38,588 nucleotides of DNA from CAZEQH01 sp964566875 (GTDB lineage: Bacteria; Patescibacteriota; Minisyncoccia; Minisyncoccales; JANBVM01), in the NCBI GenBank assembly GCA_964566875.1, contig CAZMJM010000005.1:1-38588 (forward strand). Direction: 5' to 3'. Position 1 is the first letter of the stretch, and every line of letters starts with the position of its first letter. The notes under the pieces are model-generated. The model was given only the letters and a program-made list of their open reading frames with translations. It was not told where the DNA came from and did no database searches. Positions 14,394-21,913 of this stretch are shown here, one piece after another. The position numbers and the translations under genes were made by a program.

Positions 14394-17333
14394 TTAAAGC
14401 TGGGCATAGCGGCAAATCTCTCTGAAATCGCAGAACCGGCACTGCCAGCCGGGGGTGGGAGAAAAATCACTGTGTTTTATGTCCTTTATTATAGACGTTA
14501 TCTTTCCCTTTATTTTTTCTTCTTCGTTTCCTCTTCCCGAAAAGGAAATCTTTTTGCCTTCCTCCAGGTAATAATAGGTCAATCGGGCGGGCTTCACGCC
14601 GAAGGCCTGTTCCAGAGCAATCTGATAAATAATCAGCTGCATCTTCCCCTCCGGGCTTAGCTTCTCCGCAAAACGGCCGGTTTTATAGTCTATTACTTCA
14701 ATGCCTTCTGCGGTATCGTCAACCCTGTCTATCCGCCCTCTTAGAATATCTCCTTCAATCTTAATTTTGAAAGGCAGCTCCAGTGCCAGCCTGCCGCCAA
14801 GAGTCAGGATTTTGGGAGGATGGGAGGAAAATTCTTCATAAAACTTTTTAATTATCTCGCGCCCTAATCGGTGGTATTCTTCCTTTTGCTGTTTTGTTTC
14901 ATACCAGTCGCCAATCCAGCTCTTCTCGTAAATGTCGGTCAAGACTGAAAGGTCGTCTGGTTTTTCCCTCTTCCTTTTACCGCTTTTTTTCTCCGCAGGA
15001 AACAAGCCCTTCTGAATTGAATTCCCCGCGCCGACTGACCTTTTCACGAATTCGAAAAGCGCGGCGTGTATGCTCTTTCCGAAGGAAAAAGAAGCTTTGC
15101 CCCTGACGGGAACTTTTAGGATATGGGCAAACTTATACTGAAGCGGACACTTTTTAAAGGCGACCAATTGGGAGAAAGAAAAATGACCTGGGAGGATTTC
15201 GTGTCTGAACTTGGTCTCTTTCTGTTTTTTAGCGATTTTTAAAACGCTCTCCTTTCCGCCAGCTGGCGGATTTTTCTCTGCTCCCCCGCCTTCTTTTCCA
15301 AATCCAAGCTCTGCGAGAAAACGGGACAGTTTTTTCTTTCTGACTCCTCCATAGTCATCGGCCGAAGTGAAAAATAACCCCCTCTTTGCCCTGGTCATGG
15401 CGACATAACACAGCCTTCTCTCTTCCTGAAGATGGACGTCGCCTTCCGGTATCTCCTCCTTTATCAAATCTTCGGGAATTTCAATCGGCTCCTTCCTCTC
15501 ACCGGTAGGAAATCTCCTATCCACCATATTGACCAAAAATACGTAACTGAATTCCAGTCCCTTGGCTGCATGGATGGTCATTATCCTCACTATTTCGGGG
15601 CCTTCTTCTATATCAAACTCCAGTTTTCCCTGTTCTCCCGATTCCAGCTCCATTTTCATCTGTTCCATAAATATCCTCAGCAGCGGTTCCAGAGAGGTTT
15701 CTTCGAATTCCTTAAGCTTTTTATAAAATTGATTGACCAGTCTGATTTCCGAATCCCGGTTTTTTTCCGTCAGGTATTTCAGGTAGCCCGAATCTTTGAG
15801 AAAAGACACCATGACTTCGGAAACGCTCCTGTTCTTACTCTCCCGGGAGTGTTTGCTGATAAGAGACAAAAGAAAGTTTACCCTGCTGACCGCTTCCGGA
15901 GAAAGTCCTTGAACGAGAGGCAGTTCCTGGAGGGCTTCGTAAACGGACCTGGTTTTCCGGCGGCAGTATTCCGTTATCTTCATGATTTCCTCCGAAGTAA
16001 TCCCCAGAAAAGGCAGATTTAAAATCCTATAGACGGCGGAGCTTTCGTGGTAATTATCCAACAGTTTAAAATAGGAGATGATATCCAATATCACGGGCTT
16101 TGCATAAAGACCCCGTGAAGCCAAAAACTGATACGGAATGCCAGCCCCTTCCAGGGCCCGGGAAAAGGAATTGGCCTCGTTGTTGGCCCTGACCAGGATG
16201 GCGAAATCTCCAAAATCGGCATCCTTATCTTTTTTCATAATCTCCAGAATTTTCTCAGCCACTCCCCGGGCCTCCTCGTGGGAACTTTTATAGTGGAGAT
16301 GGCGGATAATGCCTTTTCCTTTCCGCTGAGCCGTCAGCTTCTTATTAAGTTTACTTACGTATTCCAGGCGATTGGGATTGTTGGCCTGAATAAATTCATA
16401 AGAGAGGTCGAGGATGTTCTGGCGGGAACGGTAGTTTTCTACGAGAAAAATCTCCCGGGCTGCGGGGAAGTCCTTCTTGAACTGGATGATATTATTGAAA
16501 GAAGCACCCCTCCATCGGTAGATGGCCTGGTCATCGTCGGCGCATACCGTCAGATTATTATCCGGAGCGGCCAGCTGCTTAATCAAGGCGTACTGGGCCC
16601 AGTTGGTGTCCTGAAATTCGTCTACCAATAGGTACTTGAACTTTTCCCGGTATTCTGCGAGCAGACGCGGTCTCTGTTCAAAAAGTTTGAGACAATAATT
16701 AATCAAATCTCCGAAATCCAAAGCGCTGTTCTCCAATAGAAGTTTCTGATACGTATGATAGGCTTCGGCTACCTCTTTTATCCTTTCCGCTTCCGAGTCC
16801 TCGGGCAGGTCCGTGAGATTGGTCCTGAGGCCCTCGCTATATTCCAGATAGTCTTCGGGATAGATGCCCTGGTCTTTACAGCGGGAGAAATGAGAAATCA
16901 AGGCGTGAATGAAGCGGGTAGGGTTGCCCCGCGGACGGTAATAGTCAAGATTAAATCTGTCCCAGTTTTTCCTGACTAGCAGCCAGGAGGAGGTTTCCTC
17001 CAAGATGCTGAAATCATCAGGGAGACCGATGTCCAGGGCATGTTCGTGGAGGATCCTTTCACAGAAAGAATGAAAGGTGGAAATCCAGAGGTCCGTATAG
17101 CCGTATGGCAGCAGGATGTCCACGCGTTCCTCCATTTCTCCGGCGGCCTTATCGGTGAAGGTCACGGCTAATATTTCTTCCGGACTGGCTTTTCCCCGTT
17201 CTATTAGGCTGACCAGTCTGTGAGTGATAACCGTGGTTTTTCCCGTGCCGGCGCCGGCCACCAGCAAAAGGGGTCCGTTTCCGTGGAGAACGGCCGTCTT
17301 TTGTTCCTTGTTGAGGTTTTTCATCTCCAACAT
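14394..17333 (-). CDS. UvrD/PcrA-type helicase fused to an Fe-S PD-(D/E)XK nuclease
   Basis: This 979-residue protein is a superfamily 1A helicase: LNKEQKTAVLH, Walker A GAGTGKTT, DEFQDTNW (motif II), DDDQAIYRWRGA (III), VENYRSRQNI (IV), TIHAAKGLEFSYVF (V), and CYVAMTRAKRGLFF (VI). After a linker it carries a RecB/AddB-type nuclease: FSFSQLVAFKKCPLQYKF, RGRIDRVDD, VIDYKTG (catalytic Asp and Lys) and a terminal Cys cluster CRFCDFREIC. The first Cys in KKCP plus the last three suggest a 4Fe-4S staple. A single chain with helicase and nuclease could process DNA ends for recombination or repair. The start may be residue 1 or 4. Confidence 0.93.
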   Translation of the reverse strand: MLEMKNLNKEQKTAVLHGNGPLLLVAGAGTGKTTVITHRLVSLIERGKASPEEILAVTFTDKAAGEMEERVDILLPYGYTDLWISTFHSFCERILHEHALDIGLPDDFSILEETSSWLLVRKNWDRFNLDYYRPRGNPTRFIHALISHFSRCKDQGIYPEDYLEYSEGLRTNLTDLPEDSEAERIKEVAEAYHTYQKLLLENSALDFGDLINYCLKLFEQRPRLLAEYREKFKYLLVDEFQDTNWAQYALIKQLAAPDNNLTVCADDDQAIYRWRGASFNNIIQFKKDFPAAREIFLVENYRSRQNILDLSYEFIQANNPNRLEYVSKLNKKLTAQRKGKGIIRHLHYKSSHEEARGVAEKILEIMKKDKDADFGDFAILVRANNEANSFSRALEGAGIPYQFLASRGLYAKPVILDIISYFKLLDNYHESSAVYRILNLPFLGITSEEIMKITEYCRRKTRSVYEALQELPLVQGLSPEAVSRVNFLLSLISKHSRESKNRSVSEVMVSFLKDSGYLKYLTEKNRDSEIRLVNQFYKKLKEFEETSLEPLLRIFMEQMKMELESGEQGKLEFDIEEGPEIVRIMTIHAAKGLEFSYVFLVNMVDRRFPTGERKEPIEIPEDLIKEEIPEGDVHLQEERRLCYVAMTRAKRGLFFTSADDYGGVRKKKLSRFLAELGFGKEGGGAEKNPPAGGKESVLKIAKKQKETKFRHEILPGHFSFSQLVAFKKCPLQYKFAHILKVPVRGKASFSFGKSIHAALFEFVKRSVGAGNSIQKGLFPAEKKSGKRKREKPDDLSVLTDIYEKSWIGDWYETKQQKEEYHRLGREIIKKFYEEFSSHPPKILTLGGRLALELPFKIKIEGDILRGRIDRVDDTAEGIEVIDYKTGRFAEKLSPEGKMQLIIYQIALEQAFGVKPARLTYYYLEEGKKISFSGRGNEEEKIKGKITSIIKDIKHSDFSPTPGWQCRFCDFREICRYAQL

Positions 17334-17449
17334 CGTTAATAAAAAGCCTGGACAATAACCCGTTGCACAATCGTGTATGGCATTATCTCTATTTTAGTAC
17401 CGGATATAATATATTAAAATCCTATTTTCCAACATTCAAGGCTTTCCAA

Positions 17450-17475
17450 ATTGAAAAAGCCGCACTAAAGGCGGC
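17450..17475 (-). terminator. Rho-independent terminator after the 113-residue membrane protein
   Basis: The minus strand forms GCCGC (17471-17475), a short loop, then GCGGC (17459-17463) followed by TTTTT. It lies 17 bases past the stop of the gene at 17492-17833. Confidence 0.7.
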
Positions 17476-17491
17476 ACACCAAGACCCTATC

Positions 17492-17833
17492 CTATTTCTT
17501 TTTGGAGAAAAGAAAAAGAATGCCTATCAGAAAAGGGGGGCCGCCGATTATCAGCATGGAGAGCATTTGGGTTGGCTTGCCGTGTGTCATTAAAAGGTAC
17601 CAGAACCCGAGGACCAGGAAAATCAGGCCGCCTATTTTTTCCCATCTCCAGGCAATCAAAAGGGCCGCCGTCAATATGTATGAAGGGATGAGATGGATGA
17701 GGAAACCCAGTATGGCTTGCCAGAATCCATAACCCTCTTGAAAAACATCAAAACTGAAAAGACTTACAAAAATGATGAAGAGAATAGCCAGAACCCTGGG
17801 CAGCCAATATGATAAATTTGATTTTTTAGGCAT
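17492..17833 (-). CDS. Four-helix small membrane protein
   Basis: This 113-residue protein has about four membrane helices (residues 11-27, 38-60, 66-83, 90-108), a basic start (MPKKSNLSYWLPR) and a basic end (FSKKK). It resembles the small uncharacterised membrane proteins with RWEKIGGLIFLVLGFWYL that are common in many bacterial genomes. The ATG at 17833 comes immediately after the T-tract of the terminator at 17834-17865, with no Shine-Dalgarno, so expression would depend on read-through of that terminator or on a start not seen here. Function unknown. Confidence 0.75.
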   Translation of the reverse strand: MPKKSNLSYWLPRVLAILFIIFVSLFSFDVFQEGYGFWQAILGFLIHLIPSYILTAALLIAWRWEKIGGLIFLVLGFWYLLMTHGKPTQMLSMLIIGGPPFLIGILFLFSKKK

Positions 17834-17865
17834 AAGAAAGAAAAGAGGTGTCCGAGGACACCTCT
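17834..17865 (-). terminator. Strong terminator of the acidic small protein
   Basis: A perfect 10-bp stem (17844-17853 with 17856-17865) and a two-base spacer are followed on the minus strand by TTTTCTTTCTT. It begins 6 bases after the stop of the 36-residue gene and ends directly at the start of the next gene. Confidence 0.85.
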
Positions 17866-17871
17866 AATAAT

Positions 17872-17982
17872 TTACCAGTCTTCACCTCCTTCGTCGTCGT
17901 CTTCTTCTTCTTCTTCCTCTTCTTCTTCGTTACCGTCCCAGTCCTCTTCGTCCTGATTTATGAAGAATAACTCTTTTTCCAT
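17872..17982 (-). CDS. 36-residue, extremely acidic small protein
   Basis: The frame reads MEKELFFINQDEEDWDGN, nine Glu, three Asp, then EGGEDW and stop. Twenty of 36 residues are acidic and there is one basic residue. The gene has a consensus promoter, a hairpin at the start of the transcript and a strong terminator, so it is a separate unit about 200 bases long. Those signals make a chance frame unlikely. An acidic tail of this kind could bind metal ions or basic proteins or mimic nucleic acid; nothing in the sequence decides which. The alternative is that the RNA itself is the product. Confidence 0.6.
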   Translation of the reverse strand: MEKELFFINQDEEDWDGNEEEEEEEEEDDDEGGEDW

Positions 17983-18019
17983 TTCAGTTAATTTGCAATT
18001 TATTTCTAGATCGACTTTC

Positions 18020-18038
18020 GTCCGCAATTGCAGCGGAC
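18020..18038 (-). promoter_or_regulatory. 5' leader hairpin of the acidic-protein transcript
   Basis: GTCCGC (18020-18025) pairs with GCGGAC (18033-18038) across a seven-base loop. The predicted transcription start is at about 18039, so this stem is the very 5' end of the RNA. Such 5' hairpins often protect short abundant mRNAs from decay. Confidence 0.6.
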
Positions 18039-18045
18039 ATTACAA

Positions 18046-18073
18046 ATTATACTCTGGCCAGTTTACTTGTCAA
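18046..18073 (-). promoter_or_regulatory. Consensus promoter of the acidic small protein
   Basis: On the minus strand TTGACA (18068-18073) and TATAAT (18046-18051) are both perfect, with a 16-base spacer. It lies just past the stop of the DUF2207 gene. It is the best promoter match in the window. Confidence 0.85.
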
Positions 18074-18081
18074 TGGCCGCT

Positions 18082-19860
18082 CTAACCCGCGCCGCCGCCG
18101 CCTCCTCCCCCTCCTCCGCCAGCACCTCCGCCGCCTCCGCCTACGCCTCCGGCTCCCGAAGAACTCCCTCCAAAACTGCTGGAAATTGAGGAGGCAAAGG
18201 AGGTCACACTGGCAGAAAAAGTTCCAAATGAGGGGGCAGCCGCTCCGCCAACGCCTCCTCCAGAGGAAGAGGGGATGTGGGCTGCCGCATACCAACCCTG
18301 CTCCTTATAGGGAAGTTCGGAGAACCTTTCCGCCCATTCCTTTTCCACCCCAAGAATCACGGCGTAGGGAAGAAATTTTGAGAAGGTGTCTGCCGTTTCT
18401 CTCTCCATTCTCACCTTCTCCACCTTCTGAAGGTATTCCTTAAAACCTAAAAGCTTCCACTTTGCCTCAACCCCCGCCTGGGTCATGACGGGCATGTAGT
18501 AGGCGAAGACCATAATAATTATCCCTGAAACGACCAGGCTGGCTTCCAATATCAGGAAATATACGAAAAATCTGGCCCCCTGCGGGAAAAGGAAGACATA
18601 GACGAATCCGGCGATAAAAAGCAGGACGTTGAGGATGAAAATTTTCCAGGCCTGACGGCTGTAAGTTTTTCTTACCTTGGAAATATTGCCCTTGAAATAG
18701 TCTGTCTTCTCCACCTCCTTATAGATGGCTTCTTTGATTCCGGATATCCTACTGTAAAAATCCTTGCCTACCTCCTCTGCCGAGACTGAGTCCCGGCCGC
18801 CGAATATGCCCCTGATAACCTTCTTCTCAAATTCCCTCAATCCCTGGATATCCTTTCCCTCCATTCTCCTGAAGGCATAATCCTTGTTTTTGAAAAAGCC
18901 GAACTTCTTCTCCTTTTCAATGACTTTGATATAGCCCCTGACCGCCAAATCAATAATGGTGGCGGTGATGTCTTTCATCTGTATTTCCTGGTCTATCAGA
19001 ACGCCGAAAATAGCCGGAGATAATTTTTCGGGAGGTTCGTATTCGGCCATAATGGTTTTTTTAATCTTCGGGTCCCGGCCCTTCTTCCTCCATACGAGGT
19101 ACATGCGGACAAACAGGAAAATTGGTAAAGCCAAGGCTGCCACCAGGACAATCCAGTTTATTATCTGGTTGCGGTAAAGAAACGGACGGTGGATAAGTCC
19201 CGCCGGCCACCCCACTGCAAAGGAAAGATACTCTCCGGGCCGGATGTTGTCTCCCCAGAATTTGACGGTCTGACCGTTGACCACCTCCTGGGTCTGTCTT
19301 AAAATTTTGTTTCCGGCGTCACCTATGAAAAGACTGGCGCAGATGTCTTCTTTAGCTATGGCCTGAGGGAGCAGGACGGTAACCTCCGCCCTATTAACGT
19401 CAACCTCCCTGTCGGGAAAAATGGCATTCCAATAGAGCTCATCCCTGGCCTCTCCCAGGCTCAATCCTCCGTGCACTTTATATTTGACGGTCCAGGTTTT
19501 AATCTCATTATTGAAAATCCTTCGTGGGAAATCCCATCTCACCACCTCCCTATTTCCTTCGTAAGATATTTGGTATTCTTCTTTTTTGAGTTTGTTGCCA
19601 CTGCCGTCAAAGACCTCAATATTGGAGAGGTGGTCAAGGTCCTTCAATTCTATTTCCCTCACAAAATAACCGAAATCTCCATCCAGCCGATAACTCTGCT
19701 TTTCGGAAACGTCAAAGGTGCTGTCCTCGTTTATCTGGATGTTAACCTCTATCAGCTGATAGTAATAACTCTTGGCTGAAACCGAAACGGGAAGGCCGGA
19801 GGTAAAAATTATCAGTGCCGCCAGGAAACCGAAAGTTAAAATTAATCCTGTTTTTTTCAT
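18082..19860 (-). CDS. DUF2207 membrane protein with poly-Gly tail
   Basis: This 592-residue protein has a signal peptide (residues 1-29), an extracytoplasmic beta-rich domain (about 30-220: INEDSTFDVSEKQSYRLDG, FGYFVREIELKDL), a membrane helix near 232-255, a cytoplasmic part with DITATIIDLAVRGYIKV, two more helices near 405-455, and a tail of Gly, Ser and Ala from about 525. The last 25 residues are almost pure Gly. This matches DUF2207, a common membrane family of unknown role in which such Gly-rich ends are frequent. It has its own extended -10 promoter. Confidence 0.9.
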   Translation of the reverse strand: MKKTGLILTFGFLAALIIFTSGLPVSVSAKSYYYQLIEVNIQINEDSTFDVSEKQSYRLDGDFGYFVREIELKDLDHLSNIEVFDGSGNKLKKEEYQISYEGNREVVRWDFPRRIFNNEIKTWTVKYKVHGGLSLGEARDELYWNAIFPDREVDVNRAEVTVLLPQAIAKEDICASLFIGDAGNKILRQTQEVVNGQTVKFWGDNIRPGEYLSFAVGWPAGLIHRPFLYRNQIINWIVLVAALALPIFLFVRMYLVWRKKGRDPKIKKTIMAEYEPPEKLSPAIFGVLIDQEIQMKDITATIIDLAVRGYIKVIEKEKKFGFFKNKDYAFRRMEGKDIQGLREFEKKVIRGIFGGRDSVSAEEVGKDFYSRISGIKEAIYKEVEKTDYFKGNISKVRKTYSRQAWKIFILNVLLFIAGFVYVFLFPQGARFFVYFLILEASLVVSGIIIMVFAYYMPVMTQAGVEAKWKLLGFKEYLQKVEKVRMERETADTFSKFLPYAVILGVEKEWAERFSELPYKEQGWYAAAHIPSSSGGGVGGAAAPSFGTFSASVTSFASSISSSFGGSSSGAGGVGGGGGGAGGGGGGGGGGAG

Positions 19861-19885
19861 TTTCCCAATTTATAAATATTATTAG

Positions 19886-19894
19886 ATTATATCA
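19886..19894 (-). promoter_or_regulatory. Extended -10 promoter of the DUF2207 gene
   Basis: The minus strand reads TGATATAAT, 25 bases before the start at 19860. It follows directly on the T-tract of the preceding terminator. No clear -35 box. Confidence 0.6.
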
Positions 19895-19932
19895 AAATAA
19901 AAAGCCGCTAACCAGAAACAAATAGGCAGCGG
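19895..19932 (-). terminator. Terminator after V4R-like paralogue B
   Basis: On the minus strand CCGCT (19928-19932) pairs with AGCGG (19905-19909), extended imperfectly inside by GCC/GGT, and TTTTTATTTT follows. It separates paralogue B from DUF2207. Confidence 0.65.
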
Positions 19933-19957
19933 TCTTTTGGAGGTCTGCGGAAAAACT

Positions 19958-20557
19958 CTATTTCCAGGTCAGCAGAAATTCGTTGTAGGGATCTCCGCGG
20001 AAAATACATTTGGTTTCTTTTATGGTAACCTCGGTTTTAACCACTATCTCTAATAGCTCTGCGAAATAACCTCTGACCATTTGGCAGTAGGTTGGATAGG
20101 GGGAGAAATTCTCGAGCCTCAAAATAACGTATTTTTTGGCAGTGTCGTATTCCGGGGCAGTCAAGGTTCCGACCGTATAATAACGCCTCCACATATTGGA
20201 CACCTCTTTAGTTATCTTCTCCACTGATATGAAATACCTCATAAAGAGTCTGATAACCAGGGAAAACTTGGCATTAAACCTTCCCATTTCTTCAAACCCT
20301 GCCTCGTCATAATGAAAAATCTTCTGAATGGCCTCATGGGTCAAAGCGTAGAGCCCCAGAGGATAGAAGTTGGTATTCTTTATTTCCCGGTAGCGGGGAA
20401 AACCCACCTGCGCCAGGGCTTTCTCTATTTTTTCCACACCTTCTTTGCCTTCTTTTTGAAGGATATAGTCAAGGTGCTCTTTGATGGCCACTCCCCTGGC
20501 CTCTCCCTGCAGGGCCATGGCCTTGGCTATGTCTTCTTTTGGTATTAATTCTTCCAT
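19958..20557 (-). CDS. V4R/DUF2378-like sensory protein, paralogue B
   Basis: This 199-residue protein keeps the family marks: GEARGVAIKEHLDYIL, NFYPLGLYAL, EEMGRFNAKFSLVIRLFMRYF, MWRRYYTVGTL, the Cys in PTYCQMVRGYF, and KCIFRGDPYNEFLLTW at the end. Compared with paralogues A and D the His in the last motif is replaced by Asn (YNEF). It follows the SHOCT-domain gene by 38 bases and ends at a terminator, so the two probably form one transcript. A soluble ligand- or metal-binding regulator is the likely class. Confidence 0.75.
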   Translation of the reverse strand: MEELIPKEDIAKAMALQGEARGVAIKEHLDYILQKEGKEGVEKIEKALAQVGFPRYREIKNTNFYPLGLYALTHEAIQKIFHYDEAGFEEMGRFNAKFSLVIRLFMRYFISVEKITKEVSNMWRRYYTVGTLTAPEYDTAKKYVILRLENFSPYPTYCQMVRGYFAELLEIVVKTEVTIKETKCIFRGDPYNEFLLTWK

Positions 20558-20595
20558 AAAACTTAATTGGCAATAACCCGGGTACGCCTAATCAA

Positions 20596-21081
20596 TTAAA
20601 GCCTCAATATTCTCTTTTTCTCTCTTTCAAATTCTTCCTGAGAGATAATTCCTTTATCAAGAAGCGCCGACAGCTTCCGTATCTCTTTGAGCCGACTTTC
20701 CTGCCCGTCTCTTCCTCCTATCTTGGCTATCCTTTCTTCTATCCTTTCCTTTATCTCCGCAAAATCGCGCTGCTGAAAAATATTGAAGAGAACCGCATTC
20801 TCGTCTCTTATCAGGTCTCCGTACCTGGGCCTGATGTATCTCAGACTGTCCTTGGTTTCTCCGGAAGATAGCAGGCGGATAAACCCACTGGTAATGCCGG
20901 CCTCTTTAAACTGGATAGAAAAAATCCTCTCTATGGCAAGTTCTTTTTTCTTCCTGGAACCAAACAGAAAAAGAGCAATCAAACCTTTTCTCCTGATTAT
21001 CACCTTATCATCAACCAGCTCCAGCTGCCCTCCGAATCCCTTCGCTTTTTTTATTATCTTTCCATGATCCATATTCCTCAT
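20596..21081 (-). CDS. SHOCT-domain protein with an N-terminal PH-like (DUF4429-type) domain
   Basis: This 161-residue protein has an N-terminal domain (residues about 14-110) with LVDDKVIIRRKG, IERIFSIQFKEAG and FIRLLSSGETKDSLRYIRP, the pattern of DUF4429/PH-like domains. The C-terminal 30 residues, LKEIRKLSALLDKGIISQEEFEREKKRIL, form a clear SHOCT motif. Such combinations are often membrane- or oligomer-associated regulators. The start may be residue 1 (21081) or the second Met (21072), which has GGAG ten bases upstream. It leads into V4R-like paralogue B. Confidence 0.85.
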   Translation of the reverse strand: MRNMDHGKIIKKAKGFGGQLELVDDKVIIRRKGLIALFLFGSRKKKELAIERIFSIQFKEAGITSGFIRLLSSGETKDSLRYIRPRYGDLIRDENAVLFNIFQQRDFAEIKERIEERIAKIGGRDGQESRLKEIRKLSALLDKGIISQEEFEREKKRILRL

Positions 21082-21105
21082 TCTCCGAACATATTCCCTT
21101 AGTCC

Positions 21106-21111
21106 ATTATA
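21106..21111 (-). promoter_or_regulatory. -10 element of the SHOCT gene
   Basis: The minus strand reads TATAAT 24 bases before the start at 21081, with a weak TTTAAC about 17 bases further upstream. The leader would be short. Confidence 0.5.
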
Positions 21112-21182
21112 TGTAAAAACGGAACAAAGTTAAATTCTGCGGTTCCGCCGCCATCGGCCCATTTTAATTAATGGGGCAAAAA

Positions 21183-21191
21183 TGGTATAAT
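21183..21191 (+). promoter_or_regulatory. Extended -10 promoter of the amphipathic-repeat protein
   Basis: TGGTATAAT on the plus strand, 55 bases before the start at 21247. A weak TTTAAT lies 17 bases upstream. It faces away from the SHOCT promoter. Confidence 0.65.
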
Positions 21192-21246
21192 CCAAAAACA
21201 TCAAGGTCGAAACCTCCATAATAAACGGTAAAGACCAAATAAATAC

Positions 21247-21813
21247 ATGATTTTTTCTTTAATTTCCAAAATAGTGAACGGCGTCAAGGAAGGGGTAAAG
21301 GCCAGCCTCAAAGGCGTTGAGAACATCGGCACTACCATAGTCGGAGTGGTGCAGGACATCACCACCACCACTCTTGAAGAAACCGGCGAGTTCGTTTCCA
21401 AGGGTATGGAGGCAGCAGCTTCCATTGTCAAGGGTTCCATTTCCGGAGTAATGGACGTCGGTGCTTCGGTGGTGGGCAGCATAAGAGGAATTATTCAGGG
21501 AACCATCAGGGGTTTCATAGAGTCTGGAGGAGAGCAGAAGCCTGCCGTTAAGGGAGCCGTTTCCCAGGCGGTACACAGTGCCAAAGAATTAGGGTTAGAC
21601 GTAGGAGAAGTGGCGGTAGAGGCCGTCAAGGGCTCTGTACAGGCAGTGAAATCGGTAGGGGGTGATGCTGTTCAGGCTACCAGAACGGCGGTTCTGGCAG
21701 CTGTGGACGCCGCCAAAGACATAGGAGAAGGGGCTGTAGAAGCCGTTAAGGGAGCCCTCTCCAGCAGTATAGAAGGAGCAGAAGACATCATCAAGGCTGC
21801 CAAAGAAGACTAA
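21247..21813 (+). CDS. Amphipathic helical repeat protein (LEA/apolipoprotein-like)
   Basis: This 188-residue protein is rich in Ala, Val, Gly and small polar residues and is predicted helical throughout. It has internal repeats: VGEVAVEAVKGSVQAVKSVG (residues about 115-134) recurs as IGEGAVEAVKGALSSSIEG (about 159-177), and the N-terminal half has looser copies (GVKEGVKASLKGVENIG, GVMDVGASVVGSIRGIIQG). There is no signal peptide, Cys, Trp or catalytic motif. Such repeats make long amphipathic helices that lie on membranes, lipid bodies or proteins, as in LEA, phasin or apolipoprotein families. It has a dedicated promoter and terminator. Function is inferred from composition only. Confidence 0.75.
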   Translation: MIFSLISKIVNGVKEGVKASLKGVENIGTTIVGVVQDITTTTLEETGEFVSKGMEAAASIVKGSISGVMDVGASVVGSIRGIIQGTIRGFIESGGEQKPAVKGAVSQAVHSAKELGLDVGEVAVEAVKGSVQAVKSVGGDAVQATRTAVLAAVDAAKDIGEGAVEAVKGALSSSIEGAEDIIKAAKED

Positions 21814-21845
21814 CTTTCACTGGGGAAAAAGACATTTTTAATAAG

Positions 21846-21898
21846 AAAAACCGCCCGAACCGATGTCGAAAGCGCATAGGCTATAGGGCGGTTTTTTT
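21846..21898. terminator. Bidirectional terminator between convergent genes
   Basis: An 11-bp stem (21846-21856 with 21886-21896) with a 29-base loop is flanked by A-run and T-run, so it can stop transcription from the repeat-protein gene on the plus strand and from V4R-like paralogue C on the minus strand. Confidence 0.8.
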
Positions 21899-21913
21899 AG
21901 TTATCCAATATTT

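Noticed and set aside
15432..16022. 196-codon open frame on the plus strand inside the helicase gene
   Set aside because: It is antisense to well-conserved helicase sequence, has unnatural composition (Phe and Gln rich) and no promoter or ribosome-binding site.
18047..18295. Arg-rich frame on the minus strand overlapping the DUF2207 tail
   Set aside because: It is the other frame of the Gly-codon tract (GGC/GGA read as Arg codons), a compositional artefact.
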